Shown here in pieces: positions 53,692-63,800 of a stretch of 64,000 nt of DNA. The DNA comes from Bacteroidia bacterium (GTDB taxonomy: Bacteria; Bacteroidota; Bacteroidia; Chitinophagales; Chitinophagaceae): the NCBI GenBank assembly GCA_030429205.1, contig JAUICZ010000001.1, forward strand, positions 2,222,806 through 2,286,805, written 5' to 3'. Under the pieces are notes generated by a model. It saw only the letters and a program-made list of their open reading frames with translations. It was not told the DNA's origin and made no database searches. A program made the translations under genes and the position numbers. Numbering within the stretch: position 1 is the stretch's first letter; every line of letters begins with the position of its first letter.

Positions 53692-53729
53692 AAACGTCTG
53701 CAAGCAAATTACTTACAGACGTTTTTTTT
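53692..53729 (+). terminator. terminator behind the tRNA remnant
   Basis: AAACGTCTG (53692-53700) pairs with CAGACGTTT (53716-53724) around a 15-base loop, followed by more T. It presumably ended the tRNA transcript before the 3' end was separated. It could also serve the convergent efflux operon. Confidence 0.65.
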
Positions 53730-53768
53730 ATGTGCTATTTGTATTCTTGAGAAGAATAGGGAATACAC

Positions 53769-54938
53769 TTAGTGACTATGCCCTCCTTCTTCTGTATTCT
53801 TCAGTTTTGCCAGCAAAGAATACCCACCATTTAGTACTATATGGCTTTCCTTTGTTATTATATCTGATAAAGATACTTGAGTATACCCTCTATCTGTAGG
53901 GCCAGTAGTAACTTCGATCATTTTATAATGATGGCTATTGTTGTCATTAACCAATTTTTGTTCCACAAAAACATAATCTCTGCCTTCATATTTTATGATA
54001 GCAGATTCGGGTAGAGTGTGTACATCAGCAGCATCTGTTTCTATGTATGCTTTTAAGAACATGCCTGGTAATAGTTTAGAATCTTCATTGTCTAAGTGGC
54101 AATGAACAAGTACAGTTCGCTCACTACTAATTTCTCTGCCAATTAGATGTACTATAGCACCGCGCTCATTTGTTTCATTAGCTAGTTTTATCCTTACCAT
54201 TTGCCCTGCCTCCAATTTAGAAATGTCTTTTTCAAAAACTGTCAATTCTACATGCAGATGCTCTGTGTTTACAATACGAAATAACACGTCTTGAGGAGAT
54301 ACATACTGCCCTACATTTACATTAGCTTTAGTGATGTAACCATTAATAGGTGCGTATACATTGATCGTACTACTGATGTCTCCTTCTTGTATTGAATTAG
54401 GGGATATATGCATTAATTTAAGTTTGCTTTCTAAGCCTTTGTACCTGGCTTGTAATGATTGAAAGTTAGCTTTAGACTTTTGTAGTGTCTTTTTTGCGTT
54501 TATCTTTTCTTTTGCTAGCTCTTGTTGCCTGCTGTATTCCGTTAATGCATATTCGTATTGGCTTTTGACATCAAGATAGTCTTGTTGAATCTGAACATAA
54601 TCCAGGTTTTGCAATACTGCTATTACCTGACCTTGTTTTACATATGTGCCTTCTAATAAACTTGTTTGTTTTACAAAACCTGCGATAGGTACAGATACAC
54701 TTACCATTTGTTGAGGGGGAACATCTAGCTTACCATTCACAGTAATAGTATTGCCGACTCTTTTAAGAGCTACTTTGCCTGTTTCAATACTAGCATTATT
54801 GAATTGATCTTCCGTTAGTATTACTTCGTTTTCTGAATTTTGGTGAGTATCGTGACTGTCTTCAGGTTGTTGATCGTTACCACATGCTGATAATACAAGT
54901 AGTGGTAATATGTATAATGTATGTTTGAATGATTTCAT
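53769..54938 (-). CDS. heavy-metal RND efflux periplasmic adaptor (CusB/CzcB-like), lipoprotein
   Basis: 389-aa membrane fusion protein that links an RND pump to the outer-membrane channel. Lipoprotein signal LLVLSACGND with Cys19. It has the lipoyl-like half VSVPIAGFVKQTSLLEGTYVKQGQVIAVLQ, an alpha-hairpin with charged coiled-coil (about 125-185), the second half INVYAPINGYITKANVNVGQYV and the beta-barrel domain. His-rich ends (SHDTHQ near the N-terminus, GGHSH at the C-terminus) suggest metal binding. It lies 11 bases downstream of the pump gene in the same operon. Whether the substrate is Cu/Ag or Co/Zn/Cd cannot be read. Confidence 0.92.
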   Translation of the reverse strand: MKSFKHTLYILPLLVLSACGNDQQPEDSHDTHQNSENEVILTEDQFNNASIETGKVALKRVGNTITVNGKLDVPPQQMVSVSVPIAGFVKQTSLLEGTYVKQGQVIAVLQNLDYVQIQQDYLDVKSQYEYALTEYSRQQELAKEKINAKKTLQKSKANFQSLQARYKGLESKLKLMHISPNSIQEGDISSTINVYAPINGYITKANVNVGQYVSPQDVLFRIVNTEHLHVELTVFEKDISKLEAGQMVRIKLANETNERGAIVHLIGREISSERTVLVHCHLDNEDSKLLPGMFLKAYIETDAADVHTLPESAIIKYEGRDYVFVEQKLVNDNNSHHYKMIEVTTGPTDRGYTQVSLSDIITKESHIVLNGGYSLLAKLKNTEEGGHSH

Positions 54939-54949
54939 TTTATATCAAT

Positions 54950-57900
54950 TTATAAATTACTGCCAGATAAGTATTGTAACTTAAGTACAGACTGGTTGTA
55001 ACTATTTACTGTTTTTAAATATTGTTGCTTTATGTCTTGAGCTTGTTGCAGGTTGATGAGGTATTCTGTATAGCTTATTTCTCCTGCATGGTATGCTTTC
55101 GTTGATTGTGTTGCGATCAAGTCTGCATTCTCAAGTGCTGTATGTTTATAGTAGTTCAGGCTTGTATTAAGTTTGACATACTCTTGAATACTTTGCTCAT
55201 ACATGCCTTTAAGTGCAATATTGCTGTTATAGTATTTCATGGTGACACTTTCTTTTCTTGCAGTTTCTGCTTTTACTTTAGCAATATGCGGTCCTATCCA
55301 CAGTGGTATAGAAACACCTACCTGAATACCTGTAAACCTGTTTGCCGATGTTGCAAGAGAAGGGTTCGCTGCATCGCTCAATGGTATGCCTATCATTGTT
55401 TGTGTAAAATAACCTACATGTAAATCTGGCAGTATTGAGTTTGTAGCCACCGCTTTATGTTTGTTGCTAACAGAAATATCTTGCAGCATCTTTTTTAACA
55501 TAGGGTTTGCTGTAACTCCGCCTAGTTGTTCTATAGAAAAACTTAAAGGTTTAAGACCAGAGTTGTCGGTATCTACAGAATCATTGGTTGATAGCAATAC
55601 TTGCAATATTCGCTTTGCAATTGCAATATCAGCTTCATTTTGCGTTAGCATGTTATGTACCTCTACGCTTTTAGCGGTTGCTGTAGATTGCTCTAAGAGT
55701 GTACTTTCACCTGTTTTATAACGTACAGAAGCTGCAGACATAAAGTCACTATATAAACTATCAAGCTGCGTTAGTAATAGCTGTAAGGCTTTTAAGTATT
55801 GGAGCTGATAGTAGACTTGCTTTACATTGTATATTAACTCATTCTTAGTAATATCCTTTTGAAGTGAAGCATTCTTCATTTGTTCCCTTGCTAATGCAGA
55901 TTTTGCAAATAACACAGTAGGAAAAGGTATTTGTTGGGAAAAGGTATAAGAATTATCATTTTCAATACGGCTGTTGTATTGACCATATTGAGCATTTATT
56001 TGTGTCTTCGGTAATTCAAATGCAGCTTTCCTAACCTGTCTGTGATATTCAATATCAGATATAGTGGCTTTGAGTCTGTAGTTATTCTCTATAGCTATGT
56101 CGATTGCCTCATTAAGTGTTAACTGTTGAGCCTTAACAGTAGTAGCCCCAGCTAAGACAAATATTGTTAGTGCTACTTTTTTCATGTCATTACGTTTTTT
56201 GCTGATTTGCTCAAACATGTAATACAAGCAGGGTAGGATAAAAAGTGTTAGTATAGTTGCTGTTATTAACCCGCCTATTACTACCGTTGCTAATGGTTTT
56301 TGTACTTCGGCTCCACTACCTTGAGATAAAGCCATAGGTAGAAAACCCAGTGATGCAACAAGCGCCGTCATTATTACCGGACGTAAGCGCGTTTTTGTTC
56401 CACTCATAATAATGTCTTTTATATCTGTGTTACCACTTTTCTTAAGTCGATTGAACTCTGCTATTAATACAATACCGTTTAATACGGCCACACCAAACAA
56501 TGCGATGAAACCTACAGCCGCAGATATACTGAAAGGCATACCCCTCAGCCATAGTGCTAATACACCACCAATAGCAGATAATGGTATAGCGGTGTATATC
56601 ATCAACCCTTGTTTTATAGATTGAAAAGTGAAGTATAGTAAGACAAATATGAGTAATAGAGCAACGGGGACAGCAATCATTAATCTTGCACGCGCTTTCT
56701 GTAAATTTTCAAATGTACCTCCATAAGTGATGTAATAACCCGGAGCAAAGCTAACTCTGTTGTTTATCTTGTCTTCCAGCTCATTAACAACGCTTTCTAT
56801 ATCTCTTTCCCTTACATTAAAGCCAACTACAATTCTTCTTTTTGCATCGTCTCGTTGTATTTGGTTGGGGCCTGCTTTGTATGATATTTCTGCAAGCTGT
56901 CCCAACGGTATTGTTCTTCCATCTGTGGTATTGATAAGTAGATCACGCACATTGTCAATGTTGCTTCGTGCATTTTTCTCTAACCTTAGTACAAGATCAA
57001 ACCTGCGTTCCTGTTCATAAATTTGTCCGACAGCAAACCCCGCAAATGCTGCATTAACTGTTTTGTTAATGTCATCAATGCTAAGCCCATATCGTGCAAT
57101 AGCTTCTCTGTTGTAGTCCACTACTATTTGAGTTAGCCCTGTTGCTTGTTCTTCATAAATATCTTTTACACCAGGTACTTCGGCGGCAATACTGCTTATT
57201 TCTTTAGCATATTTAGTCAAAATATCCAGACTCTCTCCATAAACCTTCAACACAACATCTTGCTTAGCACCTGTCATTAGTTCATTAAACCTCATTTGAA
57301 TAGGTTGCTGAAAACTGATGTTTACTCCTGTGAGCTTGTTAAGCGATTCTGACATTTTATTTGCCAACTCTTCTTTGCTACTAGCCTTGCGCCACATTTC
57401 TTTGTCATTTAGAATTATCATTAAGTCACAAGCTTCAATAGGCATAGGGTCTGTAGGTATTTCACTGCTACCTATTTTGCCCACTACTTCTTTGATCTCA
57501 TCGGGATATTCTTCTAATAGTATCTCTGATGCCTGAGTTGTAACATCAACAGTTTGATCAATGCTGGCACCTGGTAATAGTCTGACCTCAACTGCAAAGT
57601 CTCCCTCATCTAAAGAAGGAAGGAACTCTGCCCCCATATTACTAAATAGCAATATTGTGCCACCGAATAATAGAAATGCTGAGAATACCAGGCTTCGTCT
57701 GTATTTCAACGATTTTTCCAGTAAGGGACTATACCAGGATTGTAGTTGAGCAATAAGTCTATCTGAAAATGTTTGCTTAGAGGTCGCTTTTCGTGATAAG
57801 AATAAAGCGCTCATCATAGGTACATATGTCAGAGATAGAATGAATGCACCCGCAATTGCAAATGAAACTGTTTGCGCCATAGGTCTGAACATTTTTCCTT

Positions 57901-59308
57901 CAATACCTGTAAGAGCAAGTATAGGCAAGTACACAATCAAAATAATAATTTCTCCAAATGCTGCAGAGTTACGAATCCGCCCCGCTGCCTTAAATACTTC
58001 AGCATCCATTTCTGTGCGAGAAAGCTTTTTGTCTTTAGTTATCTTAGATAAATGGTGCATTGTTGCTTCTACAATAATGACGGCACCATCTACAATAAGA
58101 CCAAAGTCAATAGCGCCTAAGCTCATTAAGTTGCCCGATACCCCAAAAAAGTTCATCATGCTGAAAGCAAATAGCATAGATAACGGGATGACTGAAGCTA
58201 CAATTAAGCCCGCCCGCATATTGCCTAGTAACAATACTAAAACGAAAATGACTATCAGGGCTCCTTCAATTAGATTTTTAGAAACCGTACCAATAGCATT
58301 ATTAACAAGCTTTGTACGGTCGAGGAATGGTTCTATTTCAACACCCTCAGGTAGTGTTTTTGTTATTTGTTCTACACGGTCTTTTACATTTGCTATTACC
58401 TCAGATGAGTTTGCACCTTTTAACATCATTACGATACCACCTACAGCTTCTCCTTCCTTGTTGTAAGTCAGTGCACCATAACGGATAGCATGCCCTTCTT
58501 GTACTGTGCCTATATCCCTTATTTGTATAGGTATACCATCTTCTTTTACTTTTACTACTATCTGTTCAATCTCATCAAAGCTCTCAACAAAACCTTCTGT
58601 TCTTATGAAGTAGGCATTAGGCTTACTGTCTATGTATGCACCACCGGTATTCTTATTGTTCTTTTCTAGTGCATTTATTACTTCTGATATGCTAATACCT
58701 ATACTACGTAGTTTATCTGTATTAACAGCTACTTCATATTGTTTCAGATATCCACCGAAGCTGCTGATGTCGGCAACACCTTTTACTCCCAGTAATTGCC
58801 TGCGTACTATCCAGTCTTGAATTGTTCGCAAATCAGATGCTGAGAATTTATTCTCATAGCCTTTTTTAGGATGAAGTACGTATTGGTAAATTTCACCCAG
58901 ACCAGTAGTTACAGGTGCAAGCCATGTATGTCCGATAGCTCCTGCACTATTGTTTTTTATATCTGACAGCCTTTCTGTTACTTGCTGTCTGGCCCAATAT
59001 ATATCAACGTCTTCTTCGAAAACTATTGTGATTACACTAAGCCCGAAACGGGAAAAGGAACGTACTTCTGTAATGCCCGGTATGGTAGCCACTGCTTGTT
59101 CTATGGGGAAGGTGACCAGCCTTTCTATATCTGCAGCAGCTTGAGAAGGTGCATTAGAAATTACTTGTACTTGATTGTTTGTTATATCTGGTACAGCATC
59201 GATAGGTAGTTTTTTAAGAGCGTATCCACCCCAGGCTATGAGTAGTACGGTAAATAAACCTATGATCAGCTTATTCTTTATTGAAAAGAATATGATTTTA
59301 TTCAGCAT
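54950..59308 (-). CDS. CusA/CzcA-type RND heavy-metal pump fused to a TolC-like outer-membrane protein
   Basis: 1452 aa. Residues 1-1040 are a complete heavy-metal RND pump: N-terminal membrane helix, porter domains, TM4 motif DFGLIVDGAVIIVE at about 399-412 with the proton-relay Asp, and C-terminal helices ending YYMFEQISKK. From Met1042 a second protein continues in the same frame: a residual signal peptide (MKKVALTIFVLAGATTVKAQQ), then a TolC-like outer-membrane efflux protein (LTLNEAIDIAIENNY ... about 410 residues). RND plus TolC fusions of this length are known in Bacteroidota. The internal signal-like segment would cross the inner membrane, and separate translation from Met1042 or cleavage is possible. 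Confidence 0.92.
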   Translation of the reverse strand: MLNKIIFFSIKNKLIIGLFTVLLIAWGGYALKKLPIDAVPDITNNQVQVISNAPSQAAADIERLVTFPIEQAVATIPGITEVRSFSRFGLSVITIVFEEDVDIYWARQQVTERLSDIKNNSAGAIGHTWLAPVTTGLGEIYQYVLHPKKGYENKFSASDLRTIQDWIVRRQLLGVKGVADISSFGGYLKQYEVAVNTDKLRSIGISISEVINALEKNNKNTGGAYIDSKPNAYFIRTEGFVESFDEIEQIVVKVKEDGIPIQIRDIGTVQEGHAIRYGALTYNKEGEAVGGIVMMLKGANSSEVIANVKDRVEQITKTLPEGVEIEPFLDRTKLVNNAIGTVSKNLIEGALIVIFVLVLLLGNMRAGLIVASVIPLSMLFAFSMMNFFGVSGNLMSLGAIDFGLIVDGAVIIVEATMHHLSKITKDKKLSRTEMDAEVFKAAGRIRNSAAFGEIIILIVYLPILALTGIEGKMFRPMAQTVSFAIAGAFILSLTYVPMMSALFLSRKATSKQTFSDRLIAQLQSWYSPLLEKSLKYRRSLVFSAFLLFGGTILLFSNMGAEFLPSLDEGDFAVEVRLLPGASIDQTVDVTTQASEILLEEYPDEIKEVVGKIGSSEIPTDPMPIEACDLMIILNDKEMWRKASSKEELANKMSESLNKLTGVNISFQQPIQMRFNELMTGAKQDVVLKVYGESLDILTKYAKEISSIAAEVPGVKDIYEEQATGLTQIVVDYNREAIARYGLSIDDINKTVNAAFAGFAVGQIYEQERRFDLVLRLEKNARSNIDNVRDLLINTTDGRTIPLGQLAEISYKAGPNQIQRDDAKRRIVVGFNVRERDIESVVNELEDKINNRVSFAPGYYITYGGTFENLQKARARLMIAVPVALLLIFVLLYFTFQSIKQGLMIYTAIPLSAIGGVLALWLRGMPFSISAAVGFIALFGVAVLNGIVLIAEFNRLKKSGNTDIKDIIMSGTKTRLRPVIMTALVASLGFLPMALSQGSGAEVQKPLATVVIGGLITATILTLFILPCLYYMFEQISKKRNDMKKVALTIFVLAGATTVKAQQLTLNEAIDIAIENNYRLKATISDIEYHRQVRKAAFELPKTQINAQYGQYNSRIENDNSYTFSQQIPFPTVLFAKSALAREQMKNASLQKDITKNELIYNVKQVYYQLQYLKALQLLLTQLDSLYSDFMSAASVRYKTGESTLLEQSTATAKSVEVHNMLTQNEADIAIAKRILQVLLSTNDSVDTDNSGLKPLSFSIEQLGGVTANPMLKKMLQDISVSNKHKAVATNSILPDLHVGYFTQTMIGIPLSDAANPSLATSANRFTGIQVGVSIPLWIGPHIAKVKAETARKESVTMKYYNSNIALKGMYEQSIQEYVKLNTSLNYYKHTALENADLIATQSTKAYHAGEISYTEYLINLQQAQDIKQQYLKTVNSYNQSVLKLQYLSGSNL

Positions 59309-59318
59309 AAATATTAAG

Positions 59319-59379
59319 CATTAATAGTTGTATGCACATTCAGATGGCATTTAGTTTGCAATCCGAATGTGTCATTAAT
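59319..59379. promoter_or_regulatory. inverted repeat upstream of the RND pump gene
   Basis: CACATTC (59335-59341) and GAATGTG (59365-59371) form a 7-bp inverted repeat, flanked by CATTAAT at 59319 and 59373. It lies 11-71 bases before the pump start, between it and the upstream 126-aa gene. It may be an operator or an attenuating hairpin. Low certainty. Confidence 0.3.
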
Positions 59380-59410
59380 TACGATAAAAAATGTATGGTA
59401 CTCTATTAGC

Positions 59411-59791
59411 TTAACAAGCCTTCGGCGGCTGCCATATATTCTGCCGGAAGTCTACTTTGAGGAAAGGGTTAGAATACCCTGTCGTAATACCCTTACTTTC
59501 CGGAAGTAACGGTTTTAACTCAACATGTACTTTGTCTGATACAGTTGTGAAAACTAAGAAAAGTGGAGCGCTGCAATTTTTGAAAGGTAGTTGCATATCT
59601 CTATCATAGTCGCTATCAACTATATTGTCCATGTAATGGATCTTTAAAAAAGAAAAAAGGTTGATATTCTCATCTTGCTCTTTGTGCTCCATAAAATGAG
59701 ACACGAGTACAGGAAGCTTGAAAACCTCATGTAAAGGTGTTTGTAATGACAAGAACGTCAGTAGTAATGATATGACTATGAAGTGTTTCAC
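59411..59791 (-). CDS. small exported protein of the metal-efflux operon, hypothetical
   Basis: 126-aa protein with an N-terminal hydrophobic signal (MKHFIVISLLLTFLSLQTPLHEVFKLP). The mature part contains VSHFMEHKEQDENINLFSFLKIHYM and a C-terminal WQPPKAC. Small His-containing exported proteins of this layout often precede CusA-type genes in Bacteroidota. I know of no assigned function. It is on the same strand as the pump, 102 bases upstream. Metal handling is plausible but unproven. Confidence 0.7.
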   Translation of the reverse strand: MKHFIVISLLLTFLSLQTPLHEVFKLPVLVSHFMEHKEQDENINLFSFLKIHYMDNIVDSDYDRDMQLPFKNCSAPLFLVFTTVSDKVHVELKPLLPESKGITTGYSNPFLKVDFRQNIWQPPKAC

Positions 59792-59839
59792 AAGAATGTG
59801 ACGATATGCAAATATAGTGAAATAGTATTTATGTACACA

Positions 59840-59870
59840 AAAGGACCTGCTACTAAAGCAGATCCTTTAT
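59840..59870. terminator. terminator after the DUF4386 gene
   Basis: 12-bp stem with one mismatch, AAAGGACCTGCT (59840-59851) and AGCAGATCCTTT (59857-59868), lying between the minus-strand DUF4386 gene and the efflux operon. T-rich on both strands. Confidence 0.6.
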
Positions 59871-59893
59871 TTATGATTACTATCTGTTGTATT

Positions 59894-60595
59894 TTATTTA
59901 CTTGCTCTTACTCCTTTTATTAGTAACCACACACATATGGTCAGCTCTGTCATTACAGCAGTAACAAGTAATATTATGTCAGATATAGCTATGTAGTCTG
60001 GAGCTAAAAAGTTCGTAAAGCTATTGATCATGTATCCGAAAGACGCCATTATCAACATTAAGCCAAGTATTTTCGGGAAGTATTGTGATTTGTAGAATAA
60101 ATATCCCGTAATCAAGCAGTTTGCACCGAAAAACACGCCACTGATTAAATACCCGTATTTATGCATTTCTAAAAACAACGAAACCTTTGCATAAAGCTCT
60201 GTTGTGCCAAAAGCATTCAGATACTCTGGGTTGTCCAGAACGATTATTGCGCTAAAATGGTTTAAAAGGTTCATGCCTATAATAGCTGTTTGTGCTAGTC
60301 GTAAAAACGCTGCTAATAATGCTAGTGTCTTGTTTACAGGTTTCAGTAGTGTATAAAATATCACACCGATAGATACATCACATAGGGCCATGATTATATC
60401 GCTGGTAAAACCTAATCTGAAAAGCCCTTTTGATGAAATAATGTTGGCAGATGTAGCTGCGGCATCCTCGGGTACTATAATACTTGCTCTTACAAACATC
60501 TCGCCGAATAGTCCGCATGCTATTATTAAAAGATATAGTAACCCGGCAATTCTGCCATATTTTTTTGCTGTGTTGTTGTTTAATGTAGTCGTCAT
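59894..60595 (-). CDS. DUF4386 family membrane protein
   Basis: 233-aa polytopic protein with about six membrane segments. The opening AKKYGRIAGLLYLLIIACGLFGEMFVR, the helix FTSDIIMALCDVSIGVIFYTLLKPVNKTLALLAAFLRL and the late SGVFFGANCLITGYLFYKSQYFPKILG region match DUF4386 proteins in order and length. Function unknown. It has its own terminator, so it is probably monocistronic. Confidence 0.85.
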   Translation of the reverse strand: MTTTLNNNTAKKYGRIAGLLYLLIIACGLFGEMFVRASIIVPEDAAATSANIISSKGLFRLGFTSDIIMALCDVSIGVIFYTLLKPVNKTLALLAAFLRLAQTAIIGMNLLNHFSAIIVLDNPEYLNAFGTTELYAKVSLFLEMHKYGYLISGVFFGANCLITGYLFYKSQYFPKILGLMLIMASFGYMINSFTNFLAPDYIAISDIILLVTAVMTELTICVWLLIKGVRASK

Positions 60596-60790
60596 AATAA
60601 TTGTGTTTAGTTGTTATTGATATTGTTGACGATGCAAAAGTCATACAGCAGGGGTGCGTATTCATTGACTTAAGTCAAGAAATGTAAATGCCTCTATTTT
60701 GTATGGTTTTTGGTTGATAACCGTTAGCTATGTAGAGGGGGAGTTGTATTGTTTGATGTAGCTATTAGTATTTATACTTAAGATAAAACA
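60596..60790. other. intergenic space upstream of the DUF4386 gene
   Basis: About 195 bases without a gene. The minus-strand promoter for DUF4386 should lie here, but I see no convincing TAnnTTTG. Confidence 0.35.
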
Positions 60791-60817
60791 AAAGGGCTGC
60801 ACTATGTGCAGCCCTTT
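60791..60817 (-). terminator. terminator of the large T9SS repeat gene
   Basis: Perfect 12-bp stem AAAGGGCTGCAC (60791-60802) and GTGCAGCCCTTT (60806-60817) with a 3-base loop. On the minus strand it is followed by TTGTTTTATC. It lies 22 bases after the stop of the repeat gene. Confidence 0.88.
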
Positions 60818-60838
60818 ATAATACATAGGGGGTAATAA

Positions 60839-63800
60839 TTAACGTTTGATAATCATTCTTGCTCTGTATATTTCATCGTTATTGATCACTTCCAACATAT
60901 ACATGCCGTCTGCCACTTCAGGCATACTAAACTTCAGTTGAGCATCTGGCATGAAGGTTAGCGTTTTAATAACCTTACCTGCCATATCCCTGAATAGCAC
61001 CTGACCACCTTTAACAGACTCAGGTAATTCTACCGAGAATGTACCATTGTTCGGGTTAGGGTAGACCCTAAGTGCTCCATCATTGTTTAATAGACCGTTA
61101 TGATCCAATGCTGCTAACCCTTTAGCCTCACCGTCATTTATTTCATCATCTTCTGCTCCTGGATCAGGGCAGCCTTTACATTGAGATTGGCAATAACCCA
61201 ATCTGTCACCATGAGCCAAGTGTGCAGCTACAGAGTTGTACGATACTTTCTTATTCTGACCGTTGTGGCATATCCTCACTTTTTCACCATACCATTGTAC
61301 ATTCTGTACATATATTCTACGGCTTACCGTTTCACTACAACCTTCATCATCTGTCACTTTCAAGTAGTACTTAGTCGTATTGTTTGGACTAGCGGTTGTG
61401 CTTGATGTACTGCTGCCCGACAAACTATTTGTCGGTGTCCAACTGTAGGTATACGGTGAAGTGCCTCCTGATACATTAGCTGTTAGTGTTACTGATTGCG
61501 GACCATAACCTTTGAAGATAGTATATGGCGCCTGACCACTAACCGTTGGGTTAGGGCTAACTGTAATATTCACATTTGGTTTGTTGGCCGGAGCGACTGT
61601 AAAAGTCTTAGTAACCGTACAGCCGTTTCTGTCCTTAACTACTACTTTGTAAGTGCCTGCACTGATACTCGAAAGATCTTGCTTGTTACACTTATTATTC
61701 CACCACCAGTACCAAGACCAGCTCCAGTAATAATTGTTCTTGCTCCAGTAGTAAGTGTACGGCCCTGTACCGCCTGCTACACTGATGTCGATACTACCGC
61801 TATATGAGTTGTCACAATTTACATTAGCTACAGTGCCTGATACAGACAATGGAGACGTTGGCTGTGCTACAGTAAAGCTATCTGTCATGGTACAACCATT
61901 ATTGTCTGTTACTGTTACTGCATACGAACCTGCACTTAGGTTGTACCTGTGTTTGCTAGTGGAATTATCATTCCATAAGTAAGAGTAGTTTGGTCTGCCT
62001 CCGTAAGTATTCAGGTATATTTTACCATTGTTGTCGCCATAGCAGGTAACATCTTTCACATACTCGTTGATATTGATCTTGCTATACTGTTCCACCTTGA
62101 AAGTGCGTGATGTAACCTCGTTATTAGCAGCTGTTACTGTTAATGTGTAATTGCCTGCTGAAAGACCGGTTAAGTCTTCCGTAGTAGCATTTGTATTCCA
62201 GCTGTAAGAGAATGGAGGGATACCACCTTTTACGGTTACATCAATACTACCGTTACTGCCACCGTAACAACTCACTTTACTGGTGTTGGCTTGAAGCTTG
62301 AAGCACTCGCCTAGTTGATCGCCATGATTTAAGTGTGCTTGTACTGCATTTACTGAGACCTTCTTTGTTCTGCCTTTGTGGCAAATGATCACTTTGTTAT
62401 TGCCGTATCTGATATCCATCACATAAATGGTCTTAGATACAGACTTGGTACAACCGTTCTCATCTGTTACCGTCAGTGTATAAGTTGTGGTCACTGTTGG
62501 TGATACAGATGTAGTTGCCGATGTTGGGTTAGCTACACCTGTAGTTGGCGACCAGCTGTAACTATAGCCCGGTGTGCCACCTGATGCTGTACTGCTCAAT
62601 GTTACCGATTGTGCCCCATAACCTAAGTATATGGTATTCATCGATTGTCCGCTTACCGTTGGGTTAGGACTAACACTTACTGCTGTTAATGTCAGCATAG
62701 TTGGCTCCGTTACTGTATAGGTAGCTGTTGCTGTACAACCTGCACTGTCCGTTACTGTTACAGTATAAGTGCCTGCTGCTAATCCGCTCACATCTTCTGT
62801 TGTGGCATTGTTACTCCAGCTATACGTAAGGTTACCAACACCACCTGTTGTGGTCAGGTTAATACTACCTGTATTGCCACCGTTACACAATACATTGCTG
62901 ACAGAAGCGGCTAGCCTCAATTGCTGTACCGTAATGGTTTGCGTGCAACTATTGCTACTGTTATCATTTACATCTGTTGCTGTCCATACACGTGTAATTG
63001 TATAATTGTAGTGTGTTGCGTCTGCAGGATTACTGCTATAAGTGCTGGTTTCTGCATAAGTAATGGTGTCAATACCACAAGCATCTGTTGCCGTAGCTAC
63101 ACCTGTGTTAGCCGTAATTGTTAGGCAACTAACCGTTACATTTGCAGGACAAGTAATAACAGGTTTTACCGTATCTACTACAGTTATTGTTGCTGTGCCT
63201 GTCGCACTGTTACTATGAATATCTGTTACTGTTAGTGTTACTGTGTTGCTCCCAACATCACTACATCCAAACGATGTTTTATTTAAACTCATGTTGTCAA
63301 TACCACAATTATCATAACTACCATTATTAATGTCAGTAGTCGTGATCGCAGCACTACCTGATGTATTCAGATATATAGTCTGATTTTGTGTAGCAACGAT
63401 AGGTAGCTGATTATCAACTACTGTTACAGTTTGTGTAGCCGTAGCACTGTTGCCATTTACGTCTGTTACCGTCCATGTGACTGTTGTCGTACCGACAGGA
63501 TAGCTTGATGGTGCATTGTTGGTAGTTGATGCAACACCGCAATTATCACCTGTTGTTGGGGTGCCTAAACTCACATTCGTCGCTGCACATATTCCGTTAT
63601 CTGCATTTACAGTTACATTTGCAGGACATGCAATCGTTGGGTTTTGATTGTCTACTACTGTTACTGTTTGTGTAGCTGTTGATGAATTACCATTTACATC
63701 TATCACTGTCCAAACAACATTTGTCGTTCCTACAGGGTAGCTACTTGGCGCATTACTTGTTGTTGATGCTATACCACAATTATCACCCGTAGTTGGTGTG

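Noticed and set aside
57840-58466. 208-codon plus-strand open frame opposite the RND pump
   Set aside because: Antisense to conserved porter and membrane segments of the pump. Its Ser/Ile-rich translation has no recognisable motif.
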